In this document: piece after piece, positions 1 through 5,089 of the stretch
How the letters are laid out: each line of letters opens with the position of its first letter
Position numbering within the stretch: the stretch's first letter is position 1
The notes under the pieces: model-generated
Told to the model about the DNA's origin: nothing
Seen by the model: the letters and a program-made list of their open reading frames with translations, nothing else
Databases searched by the model: none
Assembly: GCA_026706165.1 (NCBI GenBank)
Contig: JAPOZF010000294.1
Location: forward strand, 1 to 5,089
DNA length: 5,089 bases
Direction: 5' to 3'
Origin: Gemmatimonadota bacterium
GTDB lineage: Bacteria > Latescibacterota > UBA2968 > UBA8231
Position numbers and translations under genes: made by a program

Positions 1-107
1 GGCCGGTCCCGCCGGCTGGCCCCGTCGGTCGGCCCGGCCTCGCGGTGCCGTCGCAGTTTGCCAGCCGTCAGGGAAGCGGCCATCGGGCAGGACCGCGGCG
101 CCACCTC

Positions 108-194
108 ATGGACGGGAGCAGGGCCGCGGCGCCTTGCGCGAAGCTGACCCTTCCCGGAATCGTCCTTGCCGCAGCCGGCGCCCTCGCAGCGGGA
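108..194 (+). other. Signal peptide segment of the CRTAC1-like protein
   Basis: Residues 1 to about 29 from the ATG at 108: a short n-region with Arg5 and Lys12, an uncharged Leu/Ala/Gly core at about 13-28, then small residues. Several small-residue cleavage options exist between about residues 28 and 36, so the cut site is not settled. The single Cys10 lies before the hydrophobic core, so this is not a lipoprotein lipobox. If translation began at the GTG at 45, the n-region would be 33 residues long, which is unusual and argues for 108. Confidence 0.55.
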
Positions 195-1976
195 TCTGAG
201 GCGGGAGCGTCCGAGGCCTCGTCCGCAACGCGGGTACCCCCAGGTCGGTCCGGTTCTCCCCATGGCACAGCCGTTGCCGCCGGGGCGGCAGCTGCCGTTG
301 CCGCCGCGGACCTTTTCGCCCGGCCTGCAATTGCCCGGGACCAGGCCCGTTTCCCTGGTTCGGCGGCCCCCGGCGGGCCCGCCCGCTTCGTCGACGTCGC
401 CGCCGAGTCGGGGCTCACAATTCCCGTAATCGGTGGCAGCGCCGAAAAGAAGAATATCGTCGAGAGCACTACCGGGGGGGTCGCACTGTTCGACCAGGAC
501 GGCGACGGCGACCTCGAGATCTACTTCGCCAACGGCTCCCGCCTCGGCGGCTTCCCCCAGGGAGAGGAGCCGCGTTCCTCCCTGTACCGCAACCACGGGG
601 AGTGGCGCTTCGCAGAGGCCGCCGGCGAGCTCGGGGCCGCCCACGCCGGCTGGGGCATGGGGGTCGCCGCGGCGGACTGGGACGGCGACGGACGCGTCGA
701 CCTGTACCTCGCCAACTACGGGGCCAACGCCCTCTACCGGAACGAAGGGGAGCGCTTCCGGGAGGTCGCCGGGGCCGCCGGGGTCGCCCACCCCGGATGG
801 GGGTCTGCCGCAGCATTCGGGGATTACGACGGCGACGGCGACCTCGACTTCTACCTGGCCAACTACGTCGACTTCGATCCCTGCTTCGTCCCCGAGGACC
901 GCGACGCCTACTGCAACTGGCGGGGGCTCACCGATGTGTTCTGCGGGCCCAACGGGCTGCCCGGCGCAAGGGACAGCTACTTCCGCAACGAAGGGCCGGA
1001 GAGCGGGTGGGTCTTCGCCGATGCCGGGGACGACGCCGGCCTGCGGGAGTACGAGTACTACGGCCTCGGCGCGGTGGCAGGGGATTACGACGACGACGGC
1101 GACCTCGACCTCTACGTCGCCAACGACTCGACGCCGAACGTGCTCTACCGCAACGACGGGGGTCGGTTCGTCGACATCGCCGTCGCCGCCGGCGCGGCCT
1201 TCGAGAAGGACGGGCGGGAGCAGTCGGGAATGGGGGTTGCCGCCGGGGACCCGGACGGGGACGGGGACCTCGATCTCTTCGTCACCAACTTCTCCCACGA
1301 CCACAACACCTACTACGAGAACCGCGGCCCCGCCGGCTTCCTCGACGTGAGCTGGAAGGCCGGACTCGGGCTGTCGAGCCTGTCGTACCTGGGCTGGGGG
1401 GCCGGTTTCTTCGACTGCGACCACGACGGCGACGAGGACCTGTTCGTCGCCAACGGGCACGTCTTCCCGGCGGTCGACCGCGGCGGCCTCGGGACGAGGT
1501 ACCGCCAGCCCAACCAGCTCTACGAGAACACCGGTGCGGGGCGCTTCATCGACGTCTCGCGGCTGTCCGGCCCCGGGTTCGAGGTCGAGCTGTCGAGCCG
1601 CGGGTCCGCCCTCGGGGACCTCGACGGCGACGGCGACCTCGACATCGCCGTCTCCAACCTCGACGCGGCCCCGACCCTGCTGCGCAACGACGGGGGCGGC
1701 CGCGGCAACTGGCTGATTCTGCGGCTCAGGGACCCGGGCCCCAACACCCACGCGGTCGGGGCGCGGGTGACGGCCTGGGCGGGAAAGCTGCGGATGGTTC
1801 GGGAGGTGCGCGCCGGCGGCAGCTACCTGTCGCAGGACGACACCCGCCTGCACTTCGGCCTGGGGCCCGCTCCCGAGGTCGACCTGCTGAGGGTGCGCTG
1901 GCCGGGCGGGGCGGTGCGGGAGCTGTCCGGGGTGGCGGCCAACCAGGTTCTGACCCTCGTCCGGGACGGCCGTTAG
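108..1976 (+). CDS. Exported CRTAC1-like FG-GAP/VCBS repeat protein with C-terminal ASPIC/UnbV domain
   Basis: From the ATG at 108 the product is 622 residues. Residues 1-12 carry Arg and Lys, 13-28 are hydrophobic (LTLPGIVLAAAGALAA), and small residues follow, so it reads as a Sec signal peptide. An Ala/Gly/Pro-rich linker runs to about residue 92. Seven acidic DxDGDxD-type calcium loops then start near residues 129, 190, 239, 326, 381, 436 and 504, each followed by a strand such as LYLANY or LYVAN and often an LYRN(E/D)G motif. This is the FG-GAP/VCBS beta-propeller pattern. An insertion between repeats 3 and 4 has Cys259, Cys269 and Cys279. Residues about 534-619 match ASPIC/UnbV (NWLILRL, VGARVTAW, VREVRAGGSYLSQ, LHFGLG, VRWPGG). 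Such proteins are usually extracellular and implicated in adhesion or calcium binding; no catalytic role is evident. The start is uncertain: the frame is open to the window edge, a GTG at 45 is in frame, and neither start has a good ribosome binding site. I chose 108 because it places the hydrophobic segment as a normal signal peptide. Confidence 0.88.
   Translation: MDGSRAAAPCAKLTLPGIVLAAAGALAAGSEAGASEASSATRVPPGRSGSPHGTAVAAGAAAAVAAADLFARPAIARDQARFPGSAAPGGPARFVDVAAESGLTIPVIGGSAEKKNIVESTTGGVALFDQDGDGDLEIYFANGSRLGGFPQGEEPRSSLYRNHGEWRFAEAAGELGAAHAGWGMGVAAADWDGDGRVDLYLANYGANALYRNEGERFREVAGAAGVAHPGWGSAAAFGDYDGDGDLDFYLANYVDFDPCFVPEDRDAYCNWRGLTDVFCGPNGLPGARDSYFRNEGPESGWVFADAGDDAGLREYEYYGLGAVAGDYDDDGDLDLYVANDSTPNVLYRNDGGRFVDIAVAAGAAFEKDGREQSGMGVAAGDPDGDGDLDLFVTNFSHDHNTYYENRGPAGFLDVSWKAGLGLSSLSYLGWGAGFFDCDHDGDEDLFVANGHVFPAVDRGGLGTRYRQPNQLYENTGAGRFIDVSRLSGPGFEVELSSRGSALGDLDGDGDLDIAVSNLDAAPTLLRNDGGGRGNWLILRLRDPGPNTHAVGARVTAWAGKLRMVREVRAGGSYLSQDDTRLHFGLGPAPEVDLLRVRWPGGAVRELSGVAANQVLTLVRDGR
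1635..1973 (+). other. ASPIC/UnbV domain with the last FG-GAP repeat at the C-terminus of the CRTAC1-like protein
   Basis: The codons from about 1707 to 1964 encode the GNWLILRL...VGARV...GGSYLSQDD...HFGLG...VRWPGG series typical of ASPIC/UnbV, which in CRTAC1 family proteins always follows the FG-GAP propeller. The preceding part holds most of the seventh calcium loop (LDGDGDLD) and the LLRNDGG link. The domain is complete and ends 10 or so residues before the TAG stop, so the gene is not truncated at its 3' end. Confidence 0.8.
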
Positions 1977-1981
1977 CCTGT

Positions 1982-2019
1982 GCCTCCGGGCGGGCAGGGA
2001 AGCCTTGCGGGCCGGAGGC
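1982..2019 (+). terminator. Long GC-rich hairpin just after the CRTAC1-like stop codon
   Basis: A perfect 8-bp inverted repeat (GCCTCCGG at 1982-1989, CCGGAGGC at 2012-2019) encloses a second 6-bp stem with one G-U pair (1994-1999 with 2003-2008, loop AAG). It begins six bases after the TAG stop. There is no T-tract, so it is an atypical intrinsic terminator or a 3'-end stabilising structure; in very GC-rich genomes terminators without a U-run are common. Assigned to the CRTAC1-like transcript by position. Confidence 0.45.
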
Positions 2020-2044
2020 CGGGCGAGCGGGTTTCAAGCGGAGA

Positions 2045-2100
2045 ACGGGGGCCTCCCCGTGGCGGCGGGAAGGCCGCCCATACACCCGGAACCGGGCGGC
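2045..2100 (-). terminator. Cluster of overlapping hairpins after the SDR stop codon
   Basis: Three perfect stems lie side by side: ACGGGG/CCCCGT (2045-2050 with 2055-2060, 4-base loop), GGCGGC/GCCGCC (2061-2066 with 2073-2078, 6-base loop) and GCCGCCC/GGGCGGC (2073-2079 with 2094-2100, 14-base loop). The last two share an arm and cannot form together. On the minus strand the 2094-2100 arm begins two bases after the SDR stop codon, which suits transcription termination of that gene. No U-run follows. The gap between the two convergent genes thus carries a stem for each direction. Confidence 0.42.
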
Positions 2101-2102
2101 TC

Positions 2103-2873
2103 CTACTCGGCGCGGCAGAGCAGGCCGCCGTCGACGACGAGGTGGGTGCCGGTGACGAACGAGGCCTCCTCCGACGCCAGGAAGAGCACGGCGTTGGCGA
2201 TGTCGTCGCCGTTTCCGAGCCGCTTGGCCGGCACCATGTCGGCGTAGCGCCGCCGCTCGTTCTCCGGCACCTCGAGGTTGTCCCACAAAGGGGTGAGGAT
2301 GGCCCCGGGCAGCACCGCGTTGACGCGGATGTCGGGGCCATAGTCGAGGGCGAGGACCCGCGTCAGCCCGAGGATGCCGGCCTTGGCCGAGTCGTAGGCG
2401 GTGCAGGTGGCGAAACCGACCAGCGAGTGGACGGAGCCGGTGTTGATGATGACCCCCCCTCCGGTCCGGCGCATTGCCGGGATGCCGTATTTCGACGCCA
2501 GGAAAACCGCCTTCAGGCCGACGTTCAGGGTCAGGTCCCAGCCGGATTCGTCGAGCTCGGTTGCCGAGCCGTGCTGGAAGGCGATGGCGTTGTTGTGGAG
2601 GATGTCGAGGCGTCCGAAGTGCTGCTCGGTGCGGTCGATCATGCGCTCGATCTGGGGGGTTCTGCTCAGGTCGGTCCTGATGAAAAGGGCGTTTCCCCCG
2701 GCCGCCCTGATCTCCCCGGCGACGCGCTTGCCGTTGATATCGTCGATGTCGGCGACCGTGACCGAGGCTCCCTCCTCGGCCAGCCGCCTGGCGGTCGCTT
2801 CCCCGATTCCGGAAGCGGCCCCGGTGACGATGGCTGTTTTGCCGGCGACGCGGCCGGGATGTTCCAGGTTCAT
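2103..2873 (-). CDS. Classical short-chain dehydrogenase/reductase (SDR), NAD(H)-type
   Basis: The product is 256 residues, the normal length for a classical SDR. It has the Rossmann glycine motif TGAASGIG at 17-24, Asp42 at the end of beta-2 (favours NAD(H) over NADP(H)), Asp68 in the TDLS segment, Asn117, Ser147, Tyr160 and Lys164 (YDSAK), so the Asn-Ser-Tyr-Lys tetrad is intact. NAVLPGAILTP at 185-195 is the usual PG motif, and TGTHLVVDGG at 241-250 is the usual C-terminal block. The structural NNAG motif reads NNAI (94-97), which is unusual. The enzyme is cytoplasmic, with no signal peptide, and should interconvert an alcohol or sugar hydroxyl with a carbonyl. The substrate cannot be read from the sequence. 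The start at 2873 has a good ribosome binding site. It is divergent from the GH51 gene, which makes a sugar or sugar-derived substrate plausible, and convergent with the CRTAC1-like gene. Confidence 0.93.
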   Translation of the reverse strand: MNLEHPGRVAGKTAIVTGAASGIGEATARRLAEEGASVTVADIDDINGKRVAGEIRAAGGNALFIRTDLSRTPQIERMIDRTEQHFGRLDILHNNAIAFQHGSATELDESGWDLTLNVGLKAVFLASKYGIPAMRRTGGGVIINTGSVHSLVGFATCTAYDSAKAGILGLTRVLALDYGPDIRVNAVLPGAILTPLWDNLEVPENERRRYADMVPAKRLGNGDDIANAVLFLASEEASFVTGTHLVVDGGLLCRAE

Positions 2874-2879
2874 GACAGT

Positions 2880-2886
2880 CTCCCTT
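2880..2886 (-). promoter_or_regulatory. Ribosome binding site of the SDR gene
   Basis: On the minus strand the bases read AAGGGAG, then a six-base spacer (ACTGTC), then ATG at 2873. The purine-rich core and spacing are close to ideal and decide the start of the SDR gene. An A-run lies just upstream of it on the same strand. Confidence 0.7.
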
Positions 2887-2915
2887 TTTTGAAGCTGGTT
2901 TTCAGTTGGCGGTTG

Positions 2916-2932
2916 CCTGCCTTCGCGGCAGG
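2916..2932. repeat. Short perfect inverted repeat, possible operator or hairpin
   Basis: CCTGCC and GGCAGG form a perfect 6-bp inverted repeat around the 5-base loop TTCGC. It sits in the middle of the divergent region, 43 bases upstream of the SDR start and about 98 bases upstream of the preferred GH51 start. It could be a regulator binding site serving both promoters, or a leader hairpin. With one copy and no regulator gene in view this cannot be decided. Confidence 0.4.
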
Positions 2933-3018
2933 GTGTTGAAGGAAACGATAGCCGCCCGGTATCTCAAGAAACGCCGGGGATGCGAGCCTGGTGTACTCGA
3001 GAAAGAGAGAAGAGATGA

Positions 3019-3024
3019 AGAAGG
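3019..3024 (+). promoter_or_regulatory. Ribosome binding site supporting the GH51 start at 3030
   Basis: AGAAGG lies five bases before the ATG at 3030 and is the best Shine-Dalgarno match near the gene start. The upstream ATG at 3015 has only GAGAGAAGAG-type purines without a GG core, and the GTG at 2991 has only a distant GGGGA. This supports 3030, but the alternatives differ by just 5 and 13 residues. Confidence 0.5.
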
Positions 3025-3029
3025 CAGGC

Positions 3030-4907
3030 ATGACGGAGTTTTCGATAGATCCCGGGGCCGCGGGGGCGCGCATAGAGCCGCTGCTGTTCGGCCACAACCT
3101 GGAGCACACCCGCAGCTGCACCTGGCGCGGCCTCTGCTCCCAGCTGGTCCGCAACCGCAAGTTCGCCGGCAAGCCGCAGCAGCTCAGCGGCGCCGCCATG
3201 GAGTGGTACTGGATCGGCCCCCCGCAGACCTTCCTCACCCTCGACGCCGAGGACGCGTACACCCGCCCCTGGATGACGGGCCGCCTGCAGCGCGCCCGGC
3301 GCCACAACAACATCCACAGCCAGCTCGTGCAGGGATGCGCCCCGGGACAACGGTGCGGCATCGGCCAGGAGGGAATCCCCCTCGAAGGGGGCCGCCAGTA
3401 CCGTCTGCGGGTGGCGGCCAGGGGGACGGCCCGGTCTCTGACCGTCGCCCTGACCGGGGGTTCCGGAGGGAATCCGCTGTTCACCGGGGAAGCCGCCCTC
3501 TCCGACTGCTGGCGGGCGCACGAGTTCAGCTTCACCGCGGAGGCGACCGATCCCGGCGCCCGCCTCGAGATCACCTTCGAGGGGGCGGCCGAGGTTCGCA
3601 TCGGCAGCGTGTCGCTGCTCGACGCCGGAAGCTTTCACGGCATGCGGCCCGACGTCGTCGCCCTGCTCAAGGAGATCGGCTGCCCGATCCTGCGCTGGCC
3701 GGGCGGCAACTTCGCCGGTGACTACCGCTGGCAGGACGGCCTCCTCGAACCCGACATGCGCCCCCCGGTCAACACCTGGCAGGAAGTCGAGACCCTGCCG
3801 CACAGCTTCGGCTTCGACTTCCACGAGGTCGGCATCGACGAGTTCGTTGCCCTGTGCCGGGAGGTGGGGGCCGAGCCGTTCATCTCCCTCAACCTCGCCT
3901 GGGACCGGCCGCAGGAGTGCGCCGCCTGGGTCGAGTACTGCAACGCCGGCGAGGAGAGCGAGTGGGGGCGCCTGCGCATCGAAAGGGGGCACCCCGAACC
4001 GTACGGGGTGCGCTACTGGTCGCTCGGCAACGAGCTGGGGTACGGCCATATGGAGGGCCCCAACTCGACCCGGGAGTACGCGGAAAGGGCGCGGGCATGC
4101 GCCGAGGCCCTGCGCGCCGCCGACGCCGACCTGGAGCTGGTGATGTCGGGAGAGTGGCGCCGGGAGGAGTGGTTCAGCGAAGGGCTGCCGCCGCTGGCCG
4201 GGATCGTCGACCACATCGCCCTGCACCAGTACGACCGGGAGCTGTCCACCTACCTCGGGGCGCAGGCGGAGGAGCAGTTCGCCCGCCTCGCCGCGGCCCC
4301 TTCCCGCACCGAGCAGCGGTTCCGGGACGTGCGCGCCCGGCTCGACGCGGTCACCCCGCCCGGGAAGGAGGTCGGGATCTCCTTCGACGAGTGGAACGTG
4401 TGGTACTCCTGGTACCGCACCCCCGGGGTGGCCGAGGGTATCTACGCAGGGGGCATGCTGCACTCGCTCTGCCGCACCGCCGCCGAGGCCGGGGTGACCA
4501 TCGGCTGCTACTTCGAGCCGGTGAACGAGGGGGCGATCGTCGTCGAGCCGTTCGCCTCCCGCCTTACGCCGGTCGGCCAGGTGTTCTCCCTGTTCAGGGC
4601 GCATTCGGGAAACAGCCTGGCGGCGATGCGCGGCGACGGCGAAGGGGAGGTCGACGGCCTCGCGTCGAAGGACCCCGCTTCCGGGCGGCTGGTCGTCACC
4701 CTGGTCAACCGGAGCCCGGCCGCAGCGGCAGGGGTGCGGCTGTCGTTCGCGGGGGACTCCCCGGAGCTGTCGGAGGGAGTGCTGATGAGCAGCCCTGATT
4801 TCCTGCCGGCGTCGAGGTTCGAAACCGGCAGCCTCGAGGTCGAGCCGATTGACGGCGGGGTTGCCTTCAGGCTTCCCCGGCACAGCCTGGCGCGGCTGGT
4901 CTTCTGA
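3030..4907 (+). CDS. GH51-type alpha-L-arabinofuranosidase-like glycoside hydrolase, cytoplasmic
   Basis: From the ATG at 3030 the product is 625 residues, long for bacterial GH51 (about 500) but like the forms with an inserted carbohydrate-binding-like domain. It opens with FGHNLEH at 20-26, where Glu25 corresponds to the substrate-binding Glu of GH51. Residues about 92-199 look like a CBM4/9-type beta-sandwich. The (beta/alpha)8 catalytic barrel follows: RWPGGN at 222-227, YWSLGNE with the presumed acid/base Glu335, LHQY with His399 and Tyr401, and SFDEWNVWY with the presumed nucleophile Glu454. A C-terminal beta domain runs from about 520 to the end. GH51 enzymes are retaining and release terminal L-arabinofuranose from arabinan, arabinoxylan or oligosaccharides. 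There is no signal peptide, so it likely acts on imported oligosaccharides. The segment after the nucleophile reads CYFEPVNEGAI instead of the usual AQLVN or YAPLF type, marking a divergent subfamily; other activity is possible. Starts at 3015 (ATG) and 2991 (GTG) are alternatives. Confidence 0.88.
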   Translation: MTEFSIDPGAAGARIEPLLFGHNLEHTRSCTWRGLCSQLVRNRKFAGKPQQLSGAAMEWYWIGPPQTFLTLDAEDAYTRPWMTGRLQRARRHNNIHSQLVQGCAPGQRCGIGQEGIPLEGGRQYRLRVAARGTARSLTVALTGGSGGNPLFTGEAALSDCWRAHEFSFTAEATDPGARLEITFEGAAEVRIGSVSLLDAGSFHGMRPDVVALLKEIGCPILRWPGGNFAGDYRWQDGLLEPDMRPPVNTWQEVETLPHSFGFDFHEVGIDEFVALCREVGAEPFISLNLAWDRPQECAAWVEYCNAGEESEWGRLRIERGHPEPYGVRYWSLGNELGYGHMEGPNSTREYAERARACAEALRAADADLELVMSGEWRREEWFSEGLPPLAGIVDHIALHQYDRELSTYLGAQAEEQFARLAAAPSRTEQRFRDVRARLDAVTPPGKEVGISFDEWNVWYSWYRTPGVAEGIYAGGMLHSLCRTAAEAGVTIGCYFEPVNEGAIVVEPFASRLTPVGQVFSLFRAHSGNSLAAMRGDGEGEVDGLASKDPASGRLVVTLVNRSPAAAAGVRLSFAGDSPELSEGVLMSSPDFLPASRFETGSLEVEPIDGGVAFRLPRHSLARLVF

Positions 4908-4922
4908 GGTCAGGAGCCGGGA

Positions 4923-4942
4923 GCGGCCGGTACCCCGGCCGC
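4923..4942. terminator. Perfect 8-bp hairpin in the convergent gap after the GH51 gene
   Basis: GCGGCCGG (4923-4930) and CCGGCCGC (4935-4942) form a perfect GC-only stem around the loop TACC. It starts 15 bases after the GH51 stop and ends 22 bases before the stop of the partial minus-strand gene, so it may serve both transcripts. No T-run follows in either direction. Confidence 0.5.
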
Positions 4943-4964
4943 AGTGGCCGGTCGACGGCGGCGA

Positions 4965-5089
4965 TCACTCGTCCGGCGAGGCTTCCCCGCACTCCCAGCA
5001 CTCGCACCCGGAGCAGGCCGGGCTTCCCTGGGGCCGCACGAAGAAACCGAAGGAATCGACAGAGGCCGAGGCGAACAGGCCGATCCCGT
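4965..5089 (-). CDS. 3' end of an unidentified protein with a C-terminal cysteine cluster (partial)
   Basis: The minus strand is open from the right edge to a TGA at 4965-4967, giving 40 visible residues. About 35 of 40 codons end in G or C, matching the real genes here, whereas the opposite strand in the same stretch has many A-ending codons. The visible part has a hydrophobic/aromatic segment (GIGLFASASVDSFGFFVRP) and then CSGCECWECGE, a C-x2-C-x-C-x2-C cluster, and an acidic end (SPDE). Four closely spaced cysteines suggest metal binding, but I do not recognise the family and the N-terminal part lies outside the window. The gene is convergent with the GH51 gene, 57 bases away. Confidence 0.55.
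   Translation of the reverse strand, partial: GIGLFASASVDSFGFFVRPQGSPACSGCECWECGEASPDE

Larger units (their letters stand above)
2874..3018. promoter_or_regulatory. Divergent intergenic control region between SDR and GH51 genes
   Basis: This is the only place from which both divergent genes can be promoted, and it is clearly less GC-rich than the rest of the window. It contains the perfect inverted repeat at 2916-2932, a looser 5-bp repeat (CCCGG at 2955-2959, CCGGG at 2974-2978), a T-run at 2885-2890 and a purine-rich stretch at 2998-3015. A weak sigma-70-like pair on the plus strand (TTGAAG at 2936-2941, TATCTC at 2960-2965, 18-base spacing) matches only part of the consensus. No strong promoter was found for the minus strand, and no convincing sigma-54 site (GG-N10-GC) was seen. 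Confidence 0.4.

Noticed and set aside
68..469. Minus-strand frame opposite the N-terminal part of the CRTAC1-like gene, considered as a real small gene because of the codon shift there
   Set aside because: It runs into the first FG-GAP repeat on the opposite strand, has an Ala/Arg-rich composition and shows no ribosome binding site or motif that I recognise.
492..1644. Repeated DNA blocks considered as a CRISPR array or minisatellite
   Set aside because: The blocks are in frame, irregularly spaced, and encode FG-GAP calcium loops; there are no uniform spacers.
602..2155. A 517-codon plus-strand frame overlapping the CRTAC1-like gene
   Set aside because: The translation is Arg/Gly/Pro-rich low complexity in a shifted frame; the seven calcium loops and the ASPIC/UnbV domain lie in the other frame.
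2906..2925. TTGGCGGTTGCC considered as a sigma-54 promoter
   Set aside because: The GG and GC elements are only five bases apart instead of ten.
1980..2939. An open plus-strand frame of 319 codons antisense to the SDR
   Set aside because: It is the mirror of the SDR gene, shows no family motif, and runs through the convergent hairpins and the divergent control region.
2964..4883. A fully open antisense frame of about 639 codons over almost the whole GH51 gene
   Set aside because: In very GC-rich genes with G/C-ending codons, antisense frames stay open by chance. The translation is rich in Gly, Pro, Arg and Ala with no domain motif, while the plus strand has clear GH51 motifs.
4944..5089. 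Plus-strand GTG-started frame over the right edge
   Set aside because: Its third codon positions are rich in A and its translation is Arg-rich, whereas the minus strand in the same stretch has the GC3 pattern of the real genes.

Overview
The window is about 5.1 kb of very GC-rich bacterial DNA. Most codons in the real genes end in G or C, and coding is dense with short intergenic gaps. This fits a high-GC free-living bacterium. My impression is a deltaproteobacterial/Desulfuromonadota-like or similar environmental lineage, but nothing in the window fixes the taxon (no rRNA, tRNA or marker gene).

Layout from left to right: (1) a plus-strand gene for an exported FG-GAP/VCBS repeat protein of the CRTAC1 type, with seven DxDGDxD calcium-binding motifs and a C-terminal ASPIC/UnbV domain; (2) a 126-base convergent gap packed with GC-rich hairpins that probably end transcription from both sides; (3) a minus-strand short-chain dehydrogenase/reductase (SDR), complete, with a clear ribosome binding site; (4) a divergent intergenic region of about 150 bases with a short perfect inverted repeat; (5) a plus-strand GH51-type alpha-L-arabinofuranosidase-like glycoside hydrolase, complete and without a signal peptide; (6) a 57-base convergent gap with a perfect 8-bp hairpin; (7) the 3' end of a minus-strand gene running off the right edge, whose visible C-terminus carries a C-x2-C-x-C-x2-C cluster.

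How the genes may work together: the SDR and the GH51 enzyme are divergently transcribed from one shared control region. That is compatible with a small sugar module, in which a cytoplasmic glycosidase releases a pentose and an NAD(H)-type SDR oxidises a sugar or sugar-derived intermediate. The substrate link is inference only. The CRTAC1-like protein is probably surface-exposed or periplasmic and has no evident functional tie to the other two beyond proximity. I found no CRISPR array, insertion sequence, RNA gene or clearly novel multi-gene system. The points most worth a second look are the divergent active-site surroundings of the GH51 enzyme, the unusual NNAI motif of the SDR, the codon-use shift at the start of the CRTAC1 gene, and the Cys-cluster tail at the right edge.
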